DNA from: Mucilaginibacter sp. UBA5151
GTDB lineage: Bacteria; Bacteroidota; Bacteroidia; Sphingobacteriales; Sphingobacteriaceae
Assembly: GCA_002413785.1 (NCBI GenBank)
Contig: DHXR01000051.1
Span: 102,152-124,888, forward strand
DNA length: 22,737 nucleotides
Reading direction: 5' to 3'
Shown one piece after another: positions 15,392-22,209 of this stretch (the first letter of the stretch is position 1; each line of letters opens with the position of its first letter). Position numbers and translations under genes: made by a program. The notes under the pieces were generated by a model. It was not told where the DNA came from and did not search any database. It worked only from the letters and a program-made list of their open reading frames with translations.

Positions 15392-15472
15392 GTCATTGCG
15401 AGGAACGAAGCAATCGCGAACTGTGCATGACCGCCCTGTAAAGTCCGCGATTGCTTCGTTCCTCGCAATGAC
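15392..15472. repeat. 81-base element with 27-bp perfect inverted arms
   Basis: The arms 15392-15418 and 15446-15472 are exact reverse complements, separated by a 27-base loop. The arm begins GTCATTGCGAGGAACGAAGC, a motif seen in dispersed intergenic palindromes of many bacteria. It has no coding capacity and looks like a non-autonomous REP/MITE-type insertion between aguB and aguA. In RNA it would form a very stable stem. Confidence 0.9.
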
Positions 15473-15510
15473 AAATGGGACAAAAGATTTCAATCTATAA
15501 ACCATCGACT

Positions 15511-16539
15511 ATGGACTTAAAAAACTTCCACTTCCCCGCCGAATGGGCAAAACATACCGCTACCTGGCTGAGCTGGCCGCATAAGGAAGAGTCGTGGCCG
15601 GGTAAGATCAATTTGATCTATCCAAAATATTGTGAATTTATAAAAATATTGACCGGAGGTGAGCTGGTGCGGATCAATGTGGCTGATGAGCAAATGGAAA
15701 CCTTTGCCAAACAACAACTGCAAATGGCGGGCGCCGACCTTAATCGCATTGAGTTTTATCATTTTCCAACCAATGATGCTTGGTGCCGCGACCATGGCCC
15801 GGCATTTTTGATAAATCCCGAAGCAAAACAAAAAGTGATCGTTGACTGGGGATATAATGCCTGGGGCGGTAAATATCCCCCGTTTGATCTGGATGATGTC
15901 ATTCCTGCAAAAATAGGGGAGCGCCTGGGTTTACCGGTTTATCATCCGGGTATCGTTATGGAAGGCGGCTCGGTTGATTTTAATGGCAGGGGCACGGTTA
16001 TAACCACCACCGCCTGTTTGCGGAATAAAAACCGCAATCCGCAGCTAAATCAACAGCAAATAGAAGGCTACCTGCAAAATTATTATGGTGTGGAGCAGGT
16101 TTTATGGTTGGGCGATGGCATAGTTGGCGATGATACGGATGGTCATATTGACGATATAACCCGCTTTGTGAACGAAGATACCGTTGTTACCGTTATTGAA
16201 GAAAACAGGAACGATGAGAATTACCACATCCTGCAGGAAAACCTGCAAACCTTAAAATCCATGCGCCTGTTAAATGGCAAACAATTAAATATTGTAGAGC
16301 TGCCCATGCCGGAGCCGGTGATCTACCAGGATCAGCGTTTGCCTGCATCGTATGCTAACTTCTACATCGCTAATTCGGCTGTAGTTGTGCCAACCTACCG
16401 TTCAAAAAATGATGATAAGGCGCTGGCTATTTTACAGCAATGTTTCCCCGGCCGTAAAGTTATCGGCATTGATTCAACCGATATTATATGGGGGCTGGGT
16501 AGTTTCCACTGTTTAAGCCAGCAGGAGCCGGAGGGGTAA
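15511..16539 (+). CDS. aguA: Agmatine deiminase
   Basis: Converts agmatine to N-carbamoylputrescine and ammonia, the step before AguB. A guanidine-modifying enzyme of the penta-domain fold, 342 residues from the chosen ATG at 15511 (MDLKNFHFPAEW, the usual family start). The upstream ATG at 15475 adds 12 residues encoded right beside the inverted repeat and is less likely. Numbering from 15511, the catalytic cysteine is Cys334 (GSFHCLSQQEP) and the catalytic histidine is His212 in DTDGHIDDITRF. The substrate-binding motif NDAWCRDHGPAF and VMEGGSVDFNGRG are intact. Together with aguB it provides putrescine from arginine-derived agmatine; the arginine decarboxylase is not in the window. Confidence 0.94.
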   Translation: MDLKNFHFPAEWAKHTATWLSWPHKEESWPGKINLIYPKYCEFIKILTGGELVRINVADEQMETFAKQQLQMAGADLNRIEFYHFPTNDAWCRDHGPAFLINPEAKQKVIVDWGYNAWGGKYPPFDLDDVIPAKIGERLGLPVYHPGIVMEGGSVDFNGRGTVITTTACLRNKNRNPQLNQQQIEGYLQNYYGVEQVLWLGDGIVGDDTDGHIDDITRFVNEDTVVTVIEENRNDENYHILQENLQTLKSMRLLNGKQLNIVELPMPEPVIYQDQRLPASYANFYIANSAVVVPTYRSKNDDKALAILQQCFPGRKVIGIDSTDIIWGLGSFHCLSQQEPEG

Positions 16540-16541
16540 CC

Positions 16542-16563
16542 CCGGTATCAAAACTGGTTTTTT
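16542..16563 (+). terminator. Weak Rho-independent terminator after aguA
   Basis: CCGGT (16542-16546) pairs with ACTGG (16553-16557), including one G-U pair, around a 6-base loop, and is followed directly by six T (16558-16563). It lies 3 bases after the aguA stop codon. The stem is short, so strength is uncertain. Confidence 0.5.
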
Positions 16564-16612
16564 GCCTTCAAAGCACGGGGTGTCATTCCCCCTTCAGAAT
16601 TTCATCCCCACC

Positions 16613-16664
16613 GTTGTCTGTGTCCCCACAGACAACCAGGATAGCGGCCTGTGAGGACACAGGC
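16613..16664. repeat. Two-hairpin REP-like element
   Basis: GTTGTCTGTG-TCCC-CACAGACAAC (16613-16636) is a perfect 10-bp hairpin. GCCTGTG-AGGA-CACAGGC (16647-16664) is a second hairpin with a 7-bp stem. Both carry a CTGTG/CACAG stem. The element ends 10 bases before the open frame of the truncated adenosyltransferase remnant. Confidence 0.75.
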
Positions 16665-16674
16665 AGCGGGTTAG

Positions 16675-17184
16675 GAGATCAGGGAAATTGACGAAAACAT
16701 AAACCGCCGTCAGGATTCAAAAAAATCATTCACATTTCATGGGCGTGACGTTTATGGTTATACCGCCGCACGTCTTGCCGCAGGAGTGATCACTTACGAA
16801 CAGGTAGGTCCGTTGGTACCCAAACAGGTGGTAAGTATCCAATTTCAGCAGGCGGTGCTGGATGGCAACACCGTAAAGGGCGATATACCGGTACTTGATG
16901 TGCAATGCGGTAACGTATGGACAAACATTCCCGATACCTTATTTAACCGGCTGAATCCACATATTGGCGATATGGTACACGTTTCTATTTACCACAAGCA
17001 CCAGCTTGTTTACAAAGGCGAAATGCCCTATTGCCAGACATTTGGCGCTGTTGCCGAAGGTAAGCCGCTGGCTTATATCAACAGTCTTTTGCAATTATCC
17101 TTTGCTTTAAATATGGGCGATTTTGCAAAGAAATACCATGTTTCGAGCGGGAACGACTGGAGTGTGGAAGCCAGTTTGAAATAA
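16675..17184 (+). pseudogene. 5'-truncated SAM hydroxide adenosyltransferase remnant
   Basis: The open frame from 16675 encodes REIDENINRRQDSKKS, then FTFHGRDVYGYTAARLAAGV, which is the conserved TFHGRD hinge of SAM hydroxide adenosyltransferases (DUF62; related to fluorinase/chlorinase). It is followed by the complete C-terminal beta-barrel domain ending at 17184. Intact proteins are about 260-290 residues and have an N-terminal domain with an Asp-Arg-His hydroxide-binding set. Here only about 169 residues remain and an in-frame TAG lies at 16672-16674. Immediately upstream is the REP-like hairpin element, with no trace of the N-terminal domain. A GTG at 16786 could start a 132-residue fragment, but it would omit the hinge. 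Loss of function is very likely. Confidence 0.82.
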
Positions 17185-17250
17185 CGAATACTTTTTCACC
17201 GACAAATTATTACCCCTCACCGATTTCTTTAAATATACTGCCAGTTTTTG

Positions 17251-17282
17251 TTTGGCATACTTATAATGTTACCTTAGTTTTG
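17251..17282 (+). promoter_or_regulatory. Promoter of the liaF-like/lytS/lytTR cluster
   Basis: TTTG (17251-17254), a 20-base spacer and TAGTTTTG (17275-17282) give a perfect match to the Bacteroidota -33/-7 pattern. Predicted initiation near 17288 leaves a leader of about 19 bases before the ATG at 17307. Confidence 0.55.
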
Positions 17283-17306
17283 GATAACATTTAATATAGC
17301 AAAATA

Positions 17307-18119
17307 ATGAGCAACGATATAGGATACCCAAACAATCCCCGCAATGGCCGCGCCCTGGCCGGGATTATTTTACTTGTCGTGGGAGCTGCACTGCTCTTCC
17401 GGCAGTTTGATTTCTTTTTTGTACCGCACTGGCTGTTTACCTGGCCCATGTTGCTTATTGGATGGGGCCTTTATATAGGCGCAAGGACCAATTTTCATAA
17501 GCCATCCGCATTTATTCTTTTAATTCTGGGTGTAGTACTTTTAATTGATCATAATGTTAATGGCGCAGGCGGAATTGTTTGGCCTTTAGGTATCATCGCA
17601 TTTGGTTTATGGATGATATTAAGACGCCACAGTAGTTTTGATAAGGAATATTTGGAAAAACGCTACAGCCATAAATGGGACTGGCGGGGACATACCGGTT
17701 TCAATCCAAATGATCCGGGCGCAGCCGGGGCCTCGTCAACAGTTCCGCCAAATGGCCCTTCAGGGTACTCACCAGCAGGTGATGATTACCTTGACGCCGT
17801 ATCTGTTTTTGGCGGGGTAAAGAAAGCCATCCTCTCCAAAGACTTTAAAGGCGGCGAAATAGTTAACATTTTTGGCGGCGCCGAACTTGATTTTACCCAG
17901 GCCGATATTAATGGCCGCGTTGTAATTGATATAACCCAGATATTTGGCGGCACCAAAATAATTGTACCCTCGCACTGGCAGGTAGTTTCGGATATCGCCG
18001 CGGTTTTTGGCAGTGTTGATGATAAAAGAATGAGAAGCACAGCCGCCACAAACGGGGATAAAATATTGGTGCTTAAAGGCGCTTCTATTTTTGCAGGGGT
18101 GGATATACGGAGTTTTTAA
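17307..18119 (+). CDS. LiaF-like membrane stress-response protein
   Basis: A 270-residue protein with four membrane helices in the first 110 residues (ALAGIILLVVGAALLF; HWLFTWPMLLIGWGLYIG; SAFILLILGVVLLI; GIVWPLGIIAFGLWMIL), the LiaF/LiaI transmembrane module. A proline/glycine-rich linker (about 120-155) precedes a C-terminal beta-repeat domain with repeated FGG turns (SVFGGVKKAI, NIFGGAELDF, QIFGGTKIIVP, AVFGSVDDKR), typical of the cell-wall-active antibiotic response domain. In Firmicutes LiaF restrains a sensor kinase until envelope damage. Here a LytS-type kinase and LytTR regulator follow on the same strand, so a similar envelope-sensing role is inferred. It is not orthologous enough for a gene symbol. 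Confidence 0.85.
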   Translation: MSNDIGYPNNPRNGRALAGIILLVVGAALLFRQFDFFFVPHWLFTWPMLLIGWGLYIGARTNFHKPSAFILLILGVVLLIDHNVNGAGGIVWPLGIIAFGLWMILRRHSSFDKEYLEKRYSHKWDWRGHTGFNPNDPGAAGASSTVPPNGPSGYSPAGDDYLDAVSVFGGVKKAILSKDFKGGEIVNIFGGAELDFTQADINGRVVIDITQIFGGTKIIVPSHWQVVSDIAAVFGSVDDKRMRSTAATNGDKILVLKGASIFAGVDIRSF

Positions 18120-18122
18120 ATT

Positions 18123-18187
18123 AGTGAGTGGTTGATTATGTGAGTGGTTGATTAAGTTGAAATACACAACCACTCACTCACTCAACC
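18123..18187. repeat. 16-bp direct repeat with inverted copies
   Basis: A 16-bp unit ending GTGAGTGGTTGATTA-like sequence occurs twice in tandem (18123-18138 and 18139-18154, one mismatch). CAACCACTCAC (18167-18177) is the exact reverse complement of GTGAGTGGTTG (18140-18150), and CACTCACTCA continues to 18180. It fills the gap between the liaF-like gene and the kinase and could fold into a hairpin. Confidence 0.8.
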
Positions 18188-18213
18188 TAAACAACCATTC
18201 CAACCAAACTCAA

Positions 18214-19248
18214 ATGGCATTACCAACACCAACATCTTCAAGATTATATGGCGCCTTTATACTCTGCGGACTGGCATGGATCGGCCTGCAAACTTATGTG
18301 GTCCATAGTTTTGGATTTATCTGGTACATAGCCTTTACAGATGGGCTGGTTAGTTCCATTTTATTGGCTGCGGCATGCTGGTTAATCAACAATAACCTGC
18401 GTTATTATCAGCCAGGCAAGGGCAGCTACATTAATATTTTAATTTGGATTGCTGCGCTGGCAGCTATCTGTACCTTTGGTTGCAGGTGGATACTTCCGCT
18501 TTTAACCACAGGGTCGGCCTTCATCAATTTTTTAATAACTTCTGTAATTATCCGGGGTTTCATATTTTTTTTAGCGATAGGATGGATGGCGATGGTAAGC
18601 ATTATTTATTATTCGCAAATAGACCAGACAGAAAATGAAAGAAGGAAATCGGAAGCGGAAAAACTGGCCCGCGATGCCGAATTGTACAATTTACGCCAGC
18701 AATTACAGCCGCATTTTTTGTTCAACAGTCTTAATTCTATAAATGCGTTGATTGGCTTTAAGCCCGATGAAGCCCGCCGGATGATCCACCAGCTGTCTGA
18801 TTTTTTACGTGGCACCCTAAAAAAGGACGACCAGCAGCAGGTGGCCTTAACTGATGAATTGCAGCACCTGAACCTGTATCTTGATATTGAAAAGGTGCGT
18901 TTTGGCCACCGCCTGCAAACCGAAATAAGCTGCGATGAAAAAGCGGGCTCGGCTGTATTGCCTTCTATGCTGCTACAGCCCATTGTTGAAAACGCCATCA
19001 AATTCGGGCTGTACGACACTACCGGCGATGTGGTAGTAAGTTTAAGGGCCGAAATGGATGGTAATTATTTGATACTGATGGTGCAAAATCCTTACGATCC
19101 CCAAACGTCAAGGCCCAAACAGGGTACGGGTTTTGGTTTACGGGGGGTACAGCGCAGATTATATTTGCTGTTTGCCCGGAATGATTTGATGGAAACTCAC
19201 ACAAATGATAATATATTTACAACTATTATTAAAGTACCACAGCTGTAA
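18214..19248 (+). CDS. LytS-type sensor histidine kinase
   Basis: A 344-residue membrane kinase of the His_kinase (PF06580) class. Four hydrophobic helices occupy about residues 10-130 with no separate sensor domain. A short coiled segment (ENERRKSEAEKLARDAELYNL) leads to the phosphorylation motif QLQPHFLFNSLNSINAL, with His167 as phosphoacceptor. The ATP-binding part has the N box LQPIVENAIKFGL and the G box GTGFGLRGVQRRL. I chose ATG 18214 (MALPTPTS); an in-frame ATG at 18148 lies inside the repeat and would add 22 low-complexity residues. The regulator gene starts 3 bases after this stop, so the two form one transcription unit with the LiaF-like gene upstream. Confidence 0.92.
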   Translation: MALPTPTSSRLYGAFILCGLAWIGLQTYVVHSFGFIWYIAFTDGLVSSILLAAACWLINNNLRYYQPGKGSYINILIWIAALAAICTFGCRWILPLLTTGSAFINFLITSVIIRGFIFFLAIGWMAMVSIIYYSQIDQTENERRKSEAEKLARDAELYNLRQQLQPHFLFNSLNSINALIGFKPDEARRMIHQLSDFLRGTLKKDDQQQVALTDELQHLNLYLDIEKVRFGHRLQTEISCDEKAGSAVLPSMLLQPIVENAIKFGLYDTTGDVVVSLRAEMDGNYLILMVQNPYDPQTSRPKQGTGFGLRGVQRRLYLLFARNDLMETHTNDNIFTTIIKVPQL

Positions 19249-19251
19249 TAT

Positions 19252-19992
19252 ATGAAACGCGCCTTAATTATTGATGACGAACCTTTAGCCCGTATGGTGG
19301 TGAGGGAGTATTTACAGGAATTTCCGCAAATAGAGGTATTGCAGGAATGTGGTGATGGCTTTGAAGGTCTGAAAGCTATTCAACAATATCAGCCCGATCT
19401 TATATTTTTAGATGTGCAAATGCCTAAAATAAACGGCTTCGAGATGCTCGAACTGGTTGACCAGCAGCCTGCGGTGATTTTTACCACAGCTTTTGATGAA
19501 TACGCCATAAAGGCATTTGAGGCCCATGCGGTTGATTACCTGTTAAAACCTTTTAACAAGGACCGCTTTAATAAGTCAATCGAAAAATACCTTGCCCAGG
19601 CCCCGAATGCACCTTCGCCTAAAAAAACCGAAGAACTACTCGAAACATCCAATTCCCCCGCGCAGCATGAGCGCATCGTGGTTAAAACCGGTACCAAAGT
19701 AAAGATCATCCCGGTACAGGATGTTATTTACCTGGCCGCTGATGACGATTATGTAAGTGTTTATACCAGCGAAGGCTCGTACCTGAAAAATAAAACGATG
19801 AACTTTTTTGAGCAAACGCTCGATCCGAGATACTTTGTGCGTGTACACCGTTCTTACATGATCGCCATCCAGCAGATCACCCGCATCGATCCTTACGAAA
19901 AAGACGCCCACCTGGCTATCCTGAAATCCGGCGCTAAAATTCCGGTTAGCAAAACCGGGTATGTAAAATTGAAACAGGTGCTGGGGATATAA
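19252..19992 (+). CDS. LytTR-family response regulator
   Basis: A 246-residue two-domain regulator. The receiver domain (1-120) has Asp8/Asp9 (IIDDEPLAR), phosphoacceptor Asp54 (IFLDVQMPKINGFE), Thr78/Thr79 and Lys99 (LLKPFNKDRF), all intact. After a flexible linker (about 115-140) the LytTR DNA-binding domain runs from about 142 to 244, with VIYLAADDDYVSVYT, RYFVRVHRSYMIAI and the C-terminal KIPVSKTGYVKLKQVL. It is the direct partner of the kinase encoded 3 bases upstream. LytTR proteins often control envelope or surface-polysaccharide genes, but the targets are not visible here. Confidence 0.94.
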   Translation: MKRALIIDDEPLARMVVREYLQEFPQIEVLQECGDGFEGLKAIQQYQPDLIFLDVQMPKINGFEMLELVDQQPAVIFTTAFDEYAIKAFEAHAVDYLLKPFNKDRFNKSIEKYLAQAPNAPSPKKTEELLETSNSPAQHERIVVKTGTKVKIIPVQDVIYLAADDDYVSVYTSEGSYLKNKTMNFFEQTLDPRYFVRVHRSYMIAIQQITRIDPYEKDAHLAILKSGAKIPVSKTGYVKLKQVLGI

Positions 19993-20363
19993 GAGGATTT
20001 CGGATTTCGGAAAAACGCCCCCGGCGTTCATGTTCACGTTCATTTCGCAATAACACACGCAATTAATGTTTCGTGAACGCCTGAAAATAAGCAAGTTGAA
20101 TTTTATAGATATTTGAGATGCGCGCGAAATGAACATTTTGGCAACTTTCTAACTTGCATAAAAAACTACAGTCTATAAAACAATCCGTCAACCTTAATGG
20201 TCTGACCTAAATGCCCGGCCAGGCTCTGTTTCTATCTCGCTTTTTGTTACTGTAGTTGCAAACAGGCATAGCTAATCCGTAAACACAGTCTACAGACATC
20301 GGGGGTGGAGGACGAAAATAAAGAGGTTTCAGAACCTTTGTAATAATCCGTAGTAACGGAATT
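19993..20363. other. 371-base gap with interleaved inverted repeats
   Basis: No gene or RNA is supported. GGATTTCGGATTTCGG near 19995-20010 is a short tandem repeat. Inverted pairs are GGCGTTCA (20023-20030) with TGAACGCC (20074-20081), GTTCATTTCGC (20038-20048) with GCGAAATGAAC (20124-20134), GCAAGTT (20091-20097) with AACTTGC (20151-20157), and AACTACAGT (20164-20172) with ACTGTAGTT (20249-20257). AATCCGT occurs three times (about 20182, 20274 and 20345). Near the SIR2 gene end, AGGTT-CTGA-AACCT (minus strand) followed by CTTTATTTT may be a weak terminator. The gap marks the change from moderate-GC housekeeping genes to AT-rich DNA. Confidence 0.5.
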
Positions 20364-21341
20364 TTACTCTTTAACGACGGCTCTATTTAATATATCTTTT
20401 AGAAATTCTGTACAAGATAAAGAAGTGAGTTCTGCGTCTTTTTTCACAGTTCGTATTTTGCATTCCATTTCTTTTTGAACTTTGTTATCAGTTGACGGAT
20501 ATATATTAGCAATTACTTCAATGTCATTTAGATTTTTCAAAGACAAAAGTTCACAGTTGATGGGATCGAAACTAAAGCCAAAAATCCCGATCATTTTTGT
20601 GCTGCAATGTTTAATCCATTTGGCCGCTTTTTTGGCAATCTTATTAGATCGTTCTGTGCTCATTAACTTTATGGCGTTTTTTCTGTCATATATTTTTTGG
20701 TACCTATCATTTTGCTCTCCAAATTCAAAAGAGTCTTTAGAGCTTTGCCAGTCTAAATCTCCTGTTTTCCCGTAAACATGAATAATAGATTTTTTTATAT
20801 ATGCTTTGATGCTTTTTTTGTTATTTTTAAACCTGTCGTGATTGTATAAATAGTGTTCAATTGTCCTATCATAGTTAAAAGTTATTATCTTCAAGTCATA
20901 ACTAGCATGGGCATTTTCGAGTATTTTATTTTCGTCAATAAATTTTGCAACCTCATGAATCCAGGCATTGTCTTTTAGAGAAGAATTTTTCAATCTGCCT
21001 TCGTAACCAAGAATATGAAACATAATAGCGAATTTGGCTATTTCAGTGAAACTTACCGCTTTTTCTTTAAATTTGGGAGAGGACGAGACTTCAATAAATC
21101 CATCAATGCTTGGGGATTCAGAAGTGATTTTATAGTTGTCTAAGCGCGACACTAACTCTTCACGTAAATCTTTGCTGTAGCCAAGTTTGTCTAAAAGATT
21201 AGATAAATAAGGGGTATCAGAAGTTCTGTCAGTTAATCTGTCAAGAATTTGTTTAAGCAACTCCCCACCAAGAGCAAATTGTTCATGTAAGTCTCTCGAT
21301 GCCCCAGCTCCTATAATAAGTACAACTTGCTTTGTCTTCAT
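20364..21341 (-). CDS. Orphan SIR2-like domain protein
   Basis: A 325-residue protein of the SIR2-like (putative NAD-binding/NADase) superfamily common in anti-phage systems. The NAD-binding loop is VVLIIGAGASRD (6-17). A catalytic-type motif is IITFNYDRTIEHYL (152-165, Asn156, Asp158), with His188 in IHVYGKTGDLDW and IFGFSFDPINCELL (253-266) as the C-terminal Rossmann motif. The whole length is used by this domain and its inserts; no second effector or sensor domain is seen. ATG 21341 is preferred over an in-frame TTG at 21350. It is AT-rich, isolated, and flanked by genes on the opposite strand. NAD depletion on infection is the inferred role, but no partner such as HerA or Argonaute is in view, and a housekeeping function cannot be excluded. 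Confidence 0.8.
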   Translation of the reverse strand: MKTKQVVLIIGAGASRDLHEQFALGGELLKQILDRLTDRTSDTPYLSNLLDKLGYSKDLREELVSRLDNYKITSESPSIDGFIEVSSSPKFKEKAVSFTEIAKFAIMFHILGYEGRLKNSSLKDNAWIHEVAKFIDENKILENAHASYDLKIITFNYDRTIEHYLYNHDRFKNNKKSIKAYIKKSIIHVYGKTGDLDWQSSKDSFEFGEQNDRYQKIYDRKNAIKLMSTERSNKIAKKAAKWIKHCSTKMIGIFGFSFDPINCELLSLKNLNDIEVIANIYPSTDNKVQKEMECKIRTVKKDAELTSLSCTEFLKDILNRAVVKE

Positions 21342-21602
21342 AACCGCCAATATTTCACCCGTTGCTATGTAGGCTGGTAAGCGTTAATGTAACAGTAAAA
21401 CTAAGAATTAAACATCAAAGTTTCAATAAAGCTGCCGCCTGGCGCGAAAATTCGGTTAAGGTCAGCCCCGGCAAAAATTCATAATCTAAGGACATTTTTT
21501 TGGTCTTTCTTATGCATCGGAGATTTTGACCAAACGCAGCTAAATACTTATCATTCCGGGTGTTGTTCACACCCGCAAACTGCACCAATAGAAGTTCTTA
21601 TG

Positions 21603-21622
21603 TTATAGGATATATCCTATAA
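21603..21622. promoter_or_regulatory. Perfect 20-bp palindrome, likely operator
   Basis: TTATAGGATA followed directly by its reverse complement TATCCTATAA. It ends 7 bases before a TAAATTTG -7 box, so it covers the place where the -33 element would lie. This geometry suits an activator or a repressor dimer controlling the SHOCT gene. Confidence 0.6.
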
Positions 21623-21629
21623 TATAATA

Positions 21630-21637
21630 TAAATTTG
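21630..21637 (+). promoter_or_regulatory. -7 box of the SHOCT-domain gene
   Basis: TAAATTTG is a perfect TAnnTTTG 38 bases before the ATG at 21675. No TTTG is found at the usual distance upstream; the palindrome occupies that position. Confidence 0.45.
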
Positions 21638-21674
21638 TTTTAGTTTTAACAGCATTATTTAAACCATAACCAAG

Positions 21675-22166
21675 ATGAAAAAAGAGTTATTCGTACTTGC
21701 AATTTTAGTGTTGCTTAATATTACCACAAAAGCCCAAAGATTAAGTGAATACAAAGCCGTTAACGGTATTACCTATAAGGAAAATGATACAGTTAGACTC
21801 GGTAAGGGCTCCGGTGTCAATGCCAGTTTTGTATTCTTGAAAATAGGCTCTTTGTATGATAGTAATATTGATAAAAATTATTACAAATACGAAAACACAT
21901 TTGCAGTGATTAAAAAGATCAAATTTAAAGGTGCAACAGACCGTAAGAAAGTAACATTTATTGTCGACGTTGGATATTCTGCAAACTATACACTTGTTAT
22001 AGACGAAGCGATTCAAGCCTGCGAGGTAATCCCTTGTAAAAAATCTTCGATTGAAAAAATAGATGTAGCGGATGAAATTATGAAGCTTAAAAAACTATTG
22101 GATTCGGGTGCCATAACACAAGCCGAATACGATAATCAAAAGAAGAAATTGCTTCAAGAAAATTAA
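21675..22166 (+). CDS. Secreted SHOCT-domain protein
   Basis: A 163-residue exported protein. The signal peptide MKKELFVLAILVLLNITTKA ends at about residue 20, with the start fixed by the charged N-terminus and the upstream promoter box. The middle (25-120) is beta-rich with no recognised catalytic motif, and two cysteines (about 116 and 121) may form a disulphide. The C-terminal 30 residues, EIMKLKKLLDSGAITQAEYDNQKKKLL, form a SHOCT helix pair, a short oligomerisation-type domain found at the C-terminus of many membrane or secreted proteins. Function is unknown. It is AT-rich like its neighbours and is followed after 43 bases by another gene on the same strand. Confidence 0.75.
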   Translation: MKKELFVLAILVLLNITTKAQRLSEYKAVNGITYKENDTVRLGKGSGVNASFVFLKIGSLYDSNIDKNYYKYENTFAVIKKIKFKGATDRKKVTFIVDVGYSANYTLVIDEAIQACEVIPCKKSSIEKIDVADEIMKLKKLLDSGAITQAEYDNQKKKLLQEN

Positions 22167-22209
22167 GTCTTTTCCCACATTAAACCGCAACACGACCGAT
22201 AGTGAATAA

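Larger units (their letters stand above)
21342..21674. other. Divergent intergenic region, 333 bases
   Basis: Holds the CGGGTGT-TGTTC-ACACCCG hairpin (21557-21575; 7-bp stem, 5-base loop), the 20-bp palindrome and -7 box of the SHOCT gene (separate entries), and a 26-residue minus-strand frame at 21415-21495 that begins MSLDYEFLPGLTLTEF and may be a coding remnant. For the SIR2 gene I see no well-spaced promoter; TAGTTTTA (about 21395-21402, minus strand) is a partial -7 match. Confidence 0.45.

Noticed and set aside
15475..15510. Earlier start of agmatine deiminase
   Set aside because: The twelve extra residues come from sequence beside the inverted repeat, and the family begins at the ATG at 15511.
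18148..18213. Earlier start of the LytS-type kinase
   Set aside because: The added 22 residues are encoded by the direct/inverted repeat and are low in complexity; ATG 18214 precedes the first membrane helix at the usual distance.
20240..20340. Possible tRNA or tmRNA end as an integration site
   Set aside because: No cloverleaf, no TTC-loop motif and no CCA-type acceptor stem can be formed.
20482..20775. + strand frame inside the SIR2-like gene
   Set aside because: It is the antisense shadow of the SIR2-like gene, whose motifs are clear on the other strand.
21415..21495. Minus-strand microORF of 26 residues
   Set aside because: It looks protein-like but is too short, has no promoter or leader signal, and could be a remnant or chance.
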